64,000 nucleotides of DNA, from the NCBI RefSeq assembly GCF_000420705.1, contig NZ_ATVL01000011.1, positions 372,001 to 436,000 on the forward strand, written 5' to 3'. A model generated the notes under the pieces. That model saw nothing but the letters and a program-made list of their open reading frames with translations. It made no database searches and was not told the origin of the DNA. This document shows, one piece after another, positions 52,452 through 61,071 of the stretch. The translations under genes were made by a program, and so were the position numbers. Each line of letters begins with the position of its first letter. Positions within the stretch are counted from its first letter, which is position 1. The DNA comes from Hymenobacter norwichensis DSM 15439. GTDB lineage: Bacteria; Bacteroidota; Bacteroidia; Cytophagales; Hymenobacteraceae.

Positions 52452-54044
52452 CTACCAACGATAGAAAACCGATAAAATCTTTATGCCGTTTGTCTTCAGG
52501 GCGTAGACTTCGTTGCCGATGGTATCGGGGTAGGCTTCAGGGTGCATGCGGTATCCAGTGAGGTAGTAGCGCTCCTTATCAGTAGCGCTCATCCTGAAAC
52601 GGCCCCGGTCAGCGGGCTTCAGGATGGATAAGTTGTTTTCCAGCACAATGGGCACGGGGCCGTCTACCGACAGCTGTGAAGCCGTGTCATGGGCTAAAAT
52701 CCATTCCAATCCTTGCCGGTAGGCCACGCCCCAATAGTCCCGGTCGAAGAGCCGCTCCGCCTGCTCCGGCGATAAGAAAGAAAAGAATACCTGCTGGTTG
52801 GGATGAGCTGCTACCATTCGGGCAGCCGTATATGTAGCTTCGGCGCCGGCTAAAACAGCAAGTGCTACGGTTGCGCGTTTCAACAATACACTACGTTGGC
52901 TAGCTTGCCAGACTGCATATGCGCCGCGTACCGCAATTAATAGCAGTGCTGGATAAATAAAGTATAAATGCCGCCAGCCGTCATAAATAACGGAATGGAG
53001 GAGTATAACCATCAACAAGGGAACTACAAACCAGCCCGCTAGCAACACGTCTATCTGGCCTTGCAGGGTACGCAGCAACGCAAACCGGTAGCGCACAACG
53101 GTGTAAAGCCACAGGGACGCACCTGCCAGAAATGCCACTGAATAGGCAACAGGAGTGGTAATGATAATCCAAACCGGTGCGTAGTGCCACGGCAGTTCAA
53201 TGCCTTTCACCACCTGACCTAGATAAAAAACGTCGCCTTCCCAACGGAACCGCTTCATCTTATCGAAGGCCTCTAAGAATTTTCCGGCCGGATCTTCCCA
53301 CAAGTAAGGCCAGCCAACGATAGTTAAGGCAATGGCCGCCACGCAATAGAGCCCAATGGCTTTGCCAAGTCGCCGACGTTCGGCACTGGTGGTTTTCCCC
53401 CAAATGGCATCCAACACAAACATGCCAATAGAAAGTGCAAACAGCAGACAGCCCAGAATGCGCACATCGGTAGCAATGGCGGTGGCAAGGCCGTGCAGGG
53501 CTGCCCGAGCTAGTGTTGGGTACTGCAACAGCCGAATTAAGGTGTAAATTCCGAAGGTGAAGAAGGACAGAAAAACGAGGTCCTTCCCGTTGTAGAAGCT
53601 GTCGGCAAAGATGCGTGGCGACAGTATTAGTAGTGTACTGGCGACTAAGCCTACCTGCCAGCTATTAAATCGAATCAGAGCTATTTTATAAACAGACCAT
53701 AAGGCCAGCATGAACGTTAGGAATATGCCGAAGTGCCTTACCAAATAGTAAGTGCGTGAGTCGAGCCCAGGCCATATTACTTCCATAAACGCAAAAGGCA
53801 GATGGAATAAGGCACCATGGTCGTTTTCCAAATGGCTAGCGAAATCAGGAACCTTGGTGAATACCAGTTGATGCTCCGTCCATTCGGGTGCTAGCGTAAC
53901 CATAATATATTTCGCATTGACCATGCCGTTGATGCGGTCAATAGATTCGTCCCAGGAAACACCGTAATCTTTGAATATAAAGACTCCTAACAGGAAGACA
54001 AGCAGGAAATAAGCCGTAACGTACGTGTTGTTCCGTGGTATCAT
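52452..54044 (-). CDS. GT-C-like (GT39-type) multi-pass membrane protein 2
   Basis: 530 residues. TM1 is followed by an acidic loop (VSWDESIDRIN) with the Asp-Glu typical of GT39/ArnT/Dol-P-Man mannosyltransferases (GT-C). About 10-11 hydrophobic segments; RHFGIFLTFMLALWSVYKIA and LSPRIFADSFYNGKD are the next recognisable pieces. The C-terminal segment (about 420-530) is soluble, periplasmic. It lies 173 nt upstream of the methyltransferase gene on the same strand. Sugar and acceptor unknown. Confidence 0.85.
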   Translation of the reverse strand: MIPRNNTYVTAYFLLVFLLGVFIFKDYGVSWDESIDRINGMVNAKYIMVTLAPEWTEHQLVFTKVPDFASHLENDHGALFHLPFAFMEVIWPGLDSRTYYLVRHFGIFLTFMLALWSVYKIALIRFNSWQVGLVASTLLILSPRIFADSFYNGKDLVFLSFFTFGIYTLIRLLQYPTLARAALHGLATAIATDVRILGCLLFALSIGMFVLDAIWGKTTSAERRRLGKAIGLYCVAAIALTIVGWPYLWEDPAGKFLEAFDKMKRFRWEGDVFYLGQVVKGIELPWHYAPVWIIITTPVAYSVAFLAGASLWLYTVVRYRFALLRTLQGQIDVLLAGWFVVPLLMVILLHSVIYDGWRHLYFIYPALLLIAVRGAYAVWQASQRSVLLKRATVALAVLAGAEATYTAARMVAAHPNQQVFFSFLSPEQAERLFDRDYWGVAYRQGLEWILAHDTASQLSVDGPVPIVLENNLSILKPADRGRFRMSATDKERYYLTGYRMHPEAYPDTIGNEVYALKTNGIKILSVFYRW

Positions 54045-54289
54045 AGCTCGCAGAAAGACCAGTGCAATAAGAGGAGACTAAGCATTTGGTGCATATTATC
54101 TCAACTTTGGTTGGTAAAAGTAGGAGGCTACACTTGGTATCCCAACTGGTAGAGGAGATGCATGCTTGCCAGGATGGTCATCTCGCATAGGAAAATAGCT
54201 GCCAAGCAGGTGCGCTACTCGGCCAGATAGGCCACTGTAACCCGTGGGTAAACCTGATAATTAGTGTGGGAGCAGCGCTAAATTTCACT

Positions 54290-54297
54290 TAGTTTTG
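54290..54297 (+). promoter_or_regulatory. Candidate -7 box (TAGTTTTG) for lipoprotein 1
   Basis: Exact TAnnTTTG match 30 nt before the ATG at 54327. The same octamer precedes lipoprotein 2 (55011-55018), suggesting that the promoter was duplicated with the gene. Confidence 0.5.
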
Positions 54298-54326
54298 AGT
54301 CCACAACTAACCTTTCGACCCTGGTA

Positions 54327-54860
54327 ATGAAAAAATTGCTTTACGCATCTTTGGCCTTATGCTTGGCAGCTTGTGGAGACAAGGCAACTACTGCTCCTAC
54401 CAATCAGTTAGCCAGCAATGATTTCGAATCAATTGAGGGCTGGACAGGAGATGCTAATCCATCCTTAACCAAAGAAAGAGCACACTCAGGGCGCTATTCT
54501 ATAAAAGTTGATCCGGCTGTTGAATACAGCATGGGTTATAATAACCTGCTGGGCAAAATCAGCCCCAGCAAAATGCGTAAAATCAAAATTAAAGGGTGGG
54601 TATACCTGCCAAAGGGCAGCACCGATGTGGTGCTGGTAACTGCCGTGACGGATCCGGCGGACCCAAGTAAGCCCGTGTTGTGGGACGGGATGAAGCTAGC
54701 CGACCAAGTGAAAGCAGACAGCAAATGGACTGAAGTGGAAAAGGAAATTACGCTGCCTGACAACGTAAGCTATACCCATAAGCTGGGGGTATATCTGTGG
54801 CGTACCGGTGCACCAAACACTGCCTATCTAGATGATTTGGTTATCGAGAAGGCCGAATAA
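54327..54860 (+). CDS. Secreted beta-sandwich lipoprotein 1 of a tandem pair
   Basis: 177 residues. Lipobox Leu-Ala-Ala-Cys16. The mature part reads like a carbohydrate-binding-module-type beta sandwich: ASNDFESIEGW, KERAHSGRYSIKVD, KIKIKGWVYLP, and TAYLDDLVIEKAE at the end, which is the usual 'D-D-L-x-I/V' closing strand. A partner of similar sequence (55049-55585) follows. Both sit inside the glycan block, which fits glycan binding on the cell surface, though this is inference. The last three codons lie in a 40-bp inverted repeat. Confidence 0.85.
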   Translation: MKKLLYASLALCLAACGDKATTAPTNQLASNDFESIEGWTGDANPSLTKERAHSGRYSIKVDPAVEYSMGYNNLLGKISPSKMRKIKIKGWVYLPKGSTDVVLVTAVTDPADPSKPVLWDGMKLADQVKADSKWTEVEKEITLPDNVSYTHKLGVYLWRTGAPNTAYLDDLVIEKAE

Positions 54861-54953
54861 ATGAGTGGCCTACTTGCATAAAGGGCTCCCGTGAATATGC
54901 TTTGTCATACTTGCGGGAGCCCTTTATGCAAGTAGGCCACTCATTTATTCGGC
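54852..54953. repeat. Perfect 40-bp inverted repeat between the lipoprotein pair
   Basis: Arm 54852-54891 (starts GCCGAATAAATGAGTGGCCT) and arm 54914-54953 are exact reverse complements around a 22-nt loop. The left arm contains the last two codons and stop of lipoprotein 1. There is no T run, so a simple rho-independent terminator is not obvious. Confidence 0.92.
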
Positions 54954-55010
54954 TAACCGAAATTACTGGCTATCACGCTCAACGAAGTATGTATGCCGGT
55001 GCTTTTGCGT

Positions 55011-55018
55011 TAGTTTTG
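55011..55018 (+). promoter_or_regulatory. Candidate -7 box (TAGTTTTG) for lipoprotein 2
   Basis: Same octamer as 54290-54297, 31 nt before the ATG at 55049; the surrounding 40 nt are also similar between the two genes. Confidence 0.5.
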
Positions 55019-55048
55019 GATGTGCGAGGACTCAACCTTTGGCCTTCT

Positions 55049-55585
55049 ATGAAAAAATTGATTTACCTGCCGCTCTTTCTGAGCTTGGCTGGCTGTGAAG
55101 AAAAGCCAACGAGTAATCCAAACAACTATTTGGTTTCTAGTGACTTTGAAGCCATTGAGGGTTGGATGCCCGAGCCGACGCCCCCTTCCTTGGTTAGAGA
55201 TAAGGCGCATTCTGGCCGTTACGCTGTGAAGGTGGATACCAACAATGAATTCAGCATTGGCTACAACAACACGCTTGGACGGCTCAGCGCCAGCAAGCTG
55301 AAAAAAATCAAAATCCATGCGTGGGTGAATCTGCCCGATAAAAACTCCCAAGCCATTCTGGTTGCGCAGATACTAGATCCAGCTAATCCAAACAAAACGC
55401 TGGTGTGGGAGGGATTGAAACTTGGCGAGAAAGTGACCACCTACAATAAATGGGTGGAAGTAGCTCTGGACGTCACGCTGCCACCCAGCATTAGCTATAC
55501 CAATAGAATAGCGGTGTACCTGTGGCGTGCTAATGGATTGGGAGCAACCTTCATGGATGATTTAGCCATCGAAAAGGTGGAATAA
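55049..55585 (+). CDS. Secreted beta-sandwich lipoprotein 2 of a tandem pair
   Basis: 178 residues from ATG 55049. Lipobox Leu-Ala-Gly-Cys16 at exactly the position of the first copy. Corresponding segments are VSSDFEAIEGW, DKAHSGRYAVKVD, KIKIHAWVNLP and ATFMDDLAIEKVE. The two copies are clearly homologous along the whole length but differ at many positions, so the duplication is not very recent. A longer in-frame start would cover the inverted repeat and is rejected. The fold suggests glycan binding. Confidence 0.87.
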   Translation: MKKLIYLPLFLSLAGCEEKPTSNPNNYLVSSDFEAIEGWMPEPTPPSLVRDKAHSGRYAVKVDTNNEFSIGYNNTLGRLSASKLKKIKIHAWVNLPDKNSQAILVAQILDPANPNKTLVWEGLKLGEKVTTYNKWVEVALDVTLPPSISYTNRIAVYLWRANGLGATFMDDLAIEKVE

Positions 55586-55839
55586 GTAAGAAGGTACCTT
55601 GATAAGTGGCATGTTGTATTGCCGAAGGCTGTGCGGCAATTATGCTGTGCAGGTGCTTGATAAGCTTGTTTCGTGACTTGCTTTTCCAGCAGCAAAGCTT
55701 TGTAAAGAATAAGACGGAGCTTGGCTATCAAACACTATAAGTCTACTTCCGTTGGGCTAGCTTAATTTCCCGGCTTTTCACTTCTACCCAGCATTTTCTG
55801 GTATTCGGCAATTTCCGTAGCCTCTACGGTAACGATTAT

Positions 55840-57141
55840 ATGAAGTCACTTTCCAGTTTTGTGTTTATAGTTGCGCTGGCTCTGATTACTGTATTCCAAG
55901 CTGGCAAGTGGCGTAGCAGTGACGTCGTTATCTGGGATGTGGCGGGCTATTATCAGTACCTGACTAGCTACTTTATTTACAACGATGTTGGGGATGGGTC
56001 TTACACTGCCGGCATCCGTGGCCAGTACCGCGCCGATATGGACAGCCGCTATGGTGTGGTACCAGCGCCCAACGGCCAGACCGTAATGAAATATCCGTTG
56101 GGAATGGCTTTGTTCTATTCTCCTGGTTTCGCGGTGGCCCATAGCGTGGCAGGGTTGCGAGGCTCGCCTGCCGATGGTTATTCTGGAGTATATCAGAAGA
56201 TGCTGGTACTAGTATGCCTAGCGTATGCCATGCTGGGCCTCTGGATTCTACGGGCTACGTTACGCCGCTTCTTCGAAGATACCACAGTGGCCCTTACGCT
56301 ACTGTCTATCGGGTTGGCTACTAATTTGTTCAATTATGCCACCTATGAAGCGCCCATGTCGCACGGCACCTTGTTCATGCTGAATGCCGCATTGCTGCTG
56401 CTTACCGTGAAATGGTTATCCGAATTTCGGCGGCGTGACGCCCTGCTGCTGGGCCTGACCCTTGGCCTGATGGGGCTGGTACGCCTGACAGAGCTGTGGA
56501 TGGTGCTGGTGCCGGCATTGTGGGGCCTTACCTCGTGGGCCGCAGTGCGCACCCGCGGTCAGCAACTATGGCAGCACCGTACTCAGGTGCTACTAGCTGG
56601 CGTTATTACATGTTCTGTGTTAGCATTACAGCCTTGGTTCTGGCACAGCGTAGGGGGCGCTTGGCTTATCGATTCCTATCCTGGCGAAAAATTTGATTTA
56701 CGCCATCCTCATTTTATGGACGGCTTTTTCAGCATCCGAAAGGGGTGGCTGGTGTACACGCCCATAATGGCCGTTGCGCTGATCAGCATTTTCTGGTTGC
56801 GCCGACAGGTGCGCGCTGCTTTGCCGGTACTGGTAGTGCTATTGCCGCTGGCCCTCTACGTTACCTGGTCGTGGTGGGACTGGGGTTATGGTGGCAGCTT
56901 CAGCCAACGGCCACTTATCAGCTTCTATCCGTTGCTGGCATTGCCGTTGGCCAGCTTCTTCGACCGCAGCCGCCGCTCCGGCTGGTTGCTGCATGGTGCG
57001 GCCTTGCTGCTGCTAGTTTGCATCGTACTCAACCTTACCCAAACGTGGCAGTACTACCGCGGCATACTAAACTGCTGTGATACCACTTGGCAGCTGTATA
57101 AGGAGCGTTTCTTCTGGCTGGAGTGGCCCCAACCCAACTAA
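55840..57141 (+). CDS. GT-C-like multi-pass membrane protein 3
   Basis: 433 residues. The first loop after TM1 carries Asp residues (SSDVVIWDVAGYYQYLTSYF), as in GT-C enzymes, followed by about 10 hydrophobic segments; YPLGMALFYSPGFAVAH and LRLTELWMVLVPALWGL are typical membrane pieces. The C terminus is short (CDTTWQLYKERFFWLEW). No donor can be assigned. It follows the lipoprotein pair by 254 nt, in the same direction. Confidence 0.82.
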   Translation: MKSLSSFVFIVALALITVFQAGKWRSSDVVIWDVAGYYQYLTSYFIYNDVGDGSYTAGIRGQYRADMDSRYGVVPAPNGQTVMKYPLGMALFYSPGFAVAHSVAGLRGSPADGYSGVYQKMLVLVCLAYAMLGLWILRATLRRFFEDTTVALTLLSIGLATNLFNYATYEAPMSHGTLFMLNAALLLLTVKWLSEFRRRDALLLGLTLGLMGLVRLTELWMVLVPALWGLTSWAAVRTRGQQLWQHRTQVLLAGVITCSVLALQPWFWHSVGGAWLIDSYPGEKFDLRHPHFMDGFFSIRKGWLVYTPIMAVALISIFWLRRQVRAALPVLVVLLPLALYVTWSWWDWGYGGSFSQRPLISFYPLLALPLASFFDRSRRSGWLLHGAALLLLVCIVLNLTQTWQYYRGILNCCDTTWQLYKERFFWLEWPQPN

Positions 57142-57254
57142 CAGGGAAGGACGCTTTCAAGTGCACCTGAGCTTATAAAGCCGGTTTGCTACTGAAACCT
57201 CTGGAATGCGCCTGTATGGATTCTATGCATTTATTCTGGCGACACTAACGACTG

Positions 57255-59090
57255 TTATTCAACTTCCACTTTCCGCAAAAGGCGAACAGGCCAAGTGCGA
57301 TAGTCGCGGCTGAATAGGCTTATTTCCAATGTATAGCTACCAGGCTCTTGTGGCATTTGGAGAGCTACGCTTTGTGCCCAAGGATGCCAGACATCTACCT
57401 CAAGCGGTGTTTCAGTGGGCGCAACCCCGGAAGGCCAGTCTTGGGACTTGTAGAACGAGGCCCGCAGCAAGGTAGGGTGCGAGCTGGCGAGGCCAGAATG
57501 CAAAGGCTGTGCTTCGCTGGGTACAGTAACCAATACATGCACATTCTCGCTTCGGCCAGACCGCAGGGCGGTTGGTAAAGAATCAGCTAGCACCAGCCGA
57601 ACATTCTTGTGGGAATCAATGTAGGCGCTTAGCGTGGTGGTATCCTGTGGCGGCGGCGGCGTATTTAGGGTGCGGTATGGGGTGCCTGGAAGGCGAGAAT
57701 AAGTTAGCGGCAGATCATAAACGGTTAGGTTCTCAAAAGGCCCGAGAAACAAATCGCCTCTGGTCTTTGCTTCCGCAAGCCGGTAGTCTTCCGTTCCGGC
57801 GTAAATTGTTTGGGCAGAGTCGGGGCTGTGTTGCGCACTGCGCAGCAGTATTTCAGCGGGCAGTGACCAAGTGGGCTGACCAGCTAGTTTGCGCTCAGCA
57901 TTTGCGTTTTCGGGCGACAGAATAAACTTTTGCTCAGGAAACTGGCTGGTGTACGTCACCATCTGCCCAAGCCATTGCTGATAGGAAGTGGTAGGGCCGT
58001 GGTGCTTCCAGATAACGGCCAACCTAACAACGAATACCGCGCCGAGCAGGCTCGCAATAACAACACCACTTCGCAGTGGAGTATGCCGTTCCAGCGCTGG
58101 TAGTACTTCCATGGCAAATGGAATGGTTATGATGAGCGTGAGCGGCAGCAGCATATTCTCAAGATACGTGGCATCCGTACCGTCAGGGTAGGAAACATTG
58201 ACTACCAGTACATAGCCTATTGCAAACCCCCATATTACCGCTAGCCGAAACCAAGCCTGCCATGTACGCTGCCTTGCATAGAAAGCGGAAAGCACAGCCA
58301 TCAGGATAGGGACGGCAATAAAGTTGCGGCCGCAAAGTTTCCAAAAATCCCGAAAGCTTTGCAAGCCCAAATAATTCGGAAAATGCGCAATTAGGTTGGG
58401 CAGGAAAGTCATCTTGTTGGCTTCGTAGGAGCCGGGTACAATCAGCGTTTCGCGAAACTTGTAAGAGGCGATGGCCAGCAGCAGCAAGCCATAATAGGTC
58501 CAGTCTGTAAACCGCCGGTTCAGCAGCCAATCATAGGTCCAGATGAAGGCAAACGGCAGAATAGCCAGCGGATGCCCAAACACAAACACCGGCACCAAGG
58601 CCGCCAAGGCCACTGTGCTAAAGCGCCGCTGTAGAGGCGCTTGCCGCGAAATGCCGGCATAAAAAAGCAGTAGGGCCGCCAAAGCCTGCGGCATCTCCGA
58701 CTGCGCCCAGTAGAATGTGCGTGCTGCCAGCAGCGTGTAAAGCAGGGCTACTACCAACGCTACCTGCTGATTCCGAAACCAGTAAGCGGATAGCAGAAAG
58801 ACAGTTAAGTAATAAAGTATAAAGGCGACGGAATAAAACATCTCTACCACGTAGAGTGGTAGGCCGGCTTTGAGGATTAATAGAGTTGGATACTGCGTAG
58901 CAACAGCTACAAACCGGTTATTCTGAATGAATAACGCCTTGTCTTTTAGAAAATACAGCAGATGGTAAGCTAGATCAATATAGCATACACGCTCCTGGTA
59001 GAAATATCCAGCGAAGAGCAGCAAAATCAGCATAGCACCAAATGCCAAGCGCAAGGGCCATTGGGTAGCGTACTGTTTGGGAAGAAGCAT
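57255..59090 (-). CDS. GT-C-like multi-pass membrane protein 4
   Basis: 611 residues. TM1 (LAFGAMLILLLFAGYFYQ) is followed by a loop with an Asp (VCYIDLAYHLLYFLKDK), then about 10-11 hydrophobic segments. A large periplasmic C-terminal part of about 230 residues contains ALQMPQEPGSYTLEISLF-type beta strands. This layout is the one of the PMT/OST-like GT-C group, and the long C-terminal domain could bind the acceptor, though both points are inference. It starts just downstream of a 174-nt gap and is transcribed toward the third GT-C gene. Confidence 0.8.
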   Translation of the reverse strand: MLLPKQYATQWPLRLAFGAMLILLLFAGYFYQERVCYIDLAYHLLYFLKDKALFIQNNRFVAVATQYPTLLILKAGLPLYVVEMFYSVAFILYYLTVFLLSAYWFRNQQVALVVALLYTLLAARTFYWAQSEMPQALAALLLFYAGISRQAPLQRRFSTVALAALVPVFVFGHPLAILPFAFIWTYDWLLNRRFTDWTYYGLLLLAIASYKFRETLIVPGSYEANKMTFLPNLIAHFPNYLGLQSFRDFWKLCGRNFIAVPILMAVLSAFYARQRTWQAWFRLAVIWGFAIGYVLVVNVSYPDGTDATYLENMLLPLTLIITIPFAMEVLPALERHTPLRSGVVIASLLGAVFVVRLAVIWKHHGPTTSYQQWLGQMVTYTSQFPEQKFILSPENANAERKLAGQPTWSLPAEILLRSAQHSPDSAQTIYAGTEDYRLAEAKTRGDLFLGPFENLTVYDLPLTYSRLPGTPYRTLNTPPPPQDTTTLSAYIDSHKNVRLVLADSLPTALRSGRSENVHVLVTVPSEAQPLHSGLASSHPTLLRASFYKSQDWPSGVAPTETPLEVDVWHPWAQSVALQMPQEPGSYTLEISLFSRDYRTWPVRLLRKVEVE

Positions 59091-59264
59091 GTAGCGAGAC
59101 TGAAATATTCTAGAAAAATGCTCGGGGTAAGCTATCCGGCTAATTATGTACTAATAGGCGCAGCTTGAGCCGCAGTAGCCCTCGTCCAATTGATAGTTCT
59201 GAGTGCTGCGGCACTTAGGTACCTATTTGCTGGCGGCGTACTTCGCTGTATACAATCGGCTGGC

Positions 59265-59987
59265 TTAGCCGAATAGGCCATACTTTACAATGCAGTAAAT
59301 AGCCCGAAATCCGTCGCGCCAGCCTATTTTTTTGCCCTCGGCGTAGGTGCGGCCGTAGTAGCTGATGCCCACTTCGTAGATGCGCACATTCGGGACGCGC
59401 GACACCTTGGCAGTTACTTCCGGCTCGAACCCAAAACGCTTTTCTTCCAGCGTCAAGCCCTGAATGATGTCGCGGCGGAACAGCTTGTAGCAGGTTTCCA
59501 TGTCGGTCAGGTTCAGATCCGTGAACATGTTCGAGAGGAAAGTCAGGACGGCGTTGCCGATGCTGTGCCAGAAAAATAAGATGCGGTGCGGATTACCACC
59601 CATAAAGCGTGAGCCATACACCACATCGGCAAAGCCTTTTAGAATAGGCTTAAGCAGCAAGTTGTACTCTTCAGGGTCGTATTCTAGGTCGGCATCCTGC
59701 ACAATAACGTATTCGCCAGTAGCCTCCCGTATACCTGTGTGCAGCGCTGCCCCTTTGCCTTGGTTGACAGCGTGTTGCAGCAACCGTAAGCCCATTTCGG
59801 GGTAACGGATGGCGTAGGCCTGAATGGTTTCCGAGGAATTATCGGTCGAGCAGTCATTGACCAGAATAATCTCTTTCTGAATTCCGTTGACTAGCGTCAA
59901 TTCCCGCAGCAAATCCAGAATCTGATGGATAGTGCGGGCCTCGTTATAAACCGGAATGACGATGGAGAGCTTTTGGAAGGATAGCAA
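59265..59987 (-). CDS. GT2 glycosyltransferase, DPM1-like
   Basis: 240 residues, TTG start, since KLSIVIPVYNEARTIHQIL begins at residue 6 and no ATG is present. GT2 motifs: VNDCSTDNSSETI, DADLEYDPEEY (Asp-x-Asp), VYGSRFMGGNPHR, and DMETCYKLFRR. It lacks the C-terminal membrane segments of GtrB, as in soluble dolichyl/polyprenyl-phosphate mannosyl- or glucosyltransferases. It would make the lipid-phosphosugar used by GT-C enzymes. Separated from GT-C gene 4 by 174 nt. Confidence 0.9.
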   Translation of the reverse strand: MLSFQKLSIVIPVYNEARTIHQILDLLRELTLVNGIQKEIILVNDCSTDNSSETIQAYAIRYPEMGLRLLQHAVNQGKGAALHTGIREATGEYVIVQDADLEYDPEEYNLLLKPILKGFADVVYGSRFMGGNPHRILFFWHSIGNAVLTFLSNMFTDLNLTDMETCYKLFRRDIIQGLTLEEKRFGFEPEVTAKVSRVPNVRIYEVGISYYGRTYAEGKKIGWRDGFRAIYCIVKYGLFG

Positions 59988-60131
59988 AGCAGGAAGAGAA
60001 TAAGCGGAAACTCAGCAAAAGTAGATTGATTGTGGAATTGTTGGTAGTCGATTGTTGAAATGTTACTGTTTACTGGACTTGAAGCCAGCAGTAGTACAAC
60101 TATTTAGCAATCAATAATTAATAAGCCCTCC

Positions 60132-60926
60132 TCATAAGCTGCCAGTTCGGCCTCCATCTACGGGCACGTTGATGCCGTTGATGTAGCTAGCTGCTTCTGA
60201 AGCCAGAAACGCCACGGCGGCAGCAACTTCGGCGGCCTGCCCAAACCGATGCGCGGGAATGGACTTGAGCATAGCAGCTTCCACTTCTTCCACCGGCTGC
60301 CCGGTTTGTGCCACTTTTTTCTCGATCAGGGAAGTATGCCGTTGCGTGACAGTGGCGCCGGGCAGCACATTGTTCACAGTAATACCATAGGGGCCAAGCT
60401 CTGTAGATAGGGTTTTGGCCCAGTTGGCTACTGCCCCGCGGATGGTATTGCTAACGCCCAGGCCCGGCAATGGCATCTTAACCGACGTGCTGATAATGTT
60501 GATGATGCGGCCGTGGTTGCGTTGGCGCATAGCTGGCACCACGGCCTGTGCCAACAGGTGGTTGCAAACCAAGTGCTGCTCAAATGCCGCCCGAAACGCC
60601 TCGATGGGGGCATCCAGAATTGCCCCCCCCGCCGGCCCCCCCGTGTTGTTGACCAGGATGTGGAATCCCGCGGGATGAGCAACCAAATACTCTTGCACGC
60701 GCTGACTTAGCACCATCGGCTCGTTGAAATCGGCTACTATATAGTCGTGGGTTTGGCCGACTGGGGTGGGGAGTGCCGCTGCTACTTCTCGCAGGGCTGT
60801 TTCGTTGCGGGCCAGTAGCGTGACGGTGGCACCCCGTTGGGCTAGTTCCTCGGCCACGGCCCGGCCAATGCCTTGGGTGCTGCCGCCTACCAAGGCGCAT
60901 TGGGAAGGAAAATCAGTGGTTGCCAC
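60132..60926 (-). CDS. SDR-family oxidoreductase
   Basis: 264 residues from a GTG at 60926; an ATG at 60998 would add 24 unrelated residues. Classical SDR: GGSTQGIGRAVAEEL binds NAD(P); NNTGGPAGG stands in the place of the NNAG motif. In the YxxxK position the protein has GVSNTIRGAVANWAKTL, lacking the usual Tyr, so this member may be catalytically altered or use a different residue. C-terminal PVDGGRTGSL is normal. In other Bacteroidota, an SDR of this kind sits beside 3-hydroxyanthranilate dioxygenase; a role in tryptophan catabolism is therefore suggested. Confidence 0.88.
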   Translation of the reverse strand: MATTDFPSQCALVGGSTQGIGRAVAEELAQRGATVTLLARNETALREVAAALPTPVGQTHDYIVADFNEPMVLSQRVQEYLVAHPAGFHILVNNTGGPAGGAILDAPIEAFRAAFEQHLVCNHLLAQAVVPAMRQRNHGRIINIISTSVKMPLPGLGVSNTIRGAVANWAKTLSTELGPYGITVNNVLPGATVTQRHTSLIEKKVAQTGQPVEEVEAAMLKSIPAHRFGQAAEVAAAVAFLASEAASYINGINVPVDGGRTGSL

Positions 60927-61071
60927 AGTTGATGATATAAAAGTGAGCTTAAAACTAAGTAAAATACCTCCTGACTCGCTGCATTGCTCGCGCGCCAAAC
61001 CAGCTTCTTTGTAAGTTCACCGCCGCCTGGGAGAGGAAGCCCTTTCGCTTTATCTACACTCTGCGTCGTTT

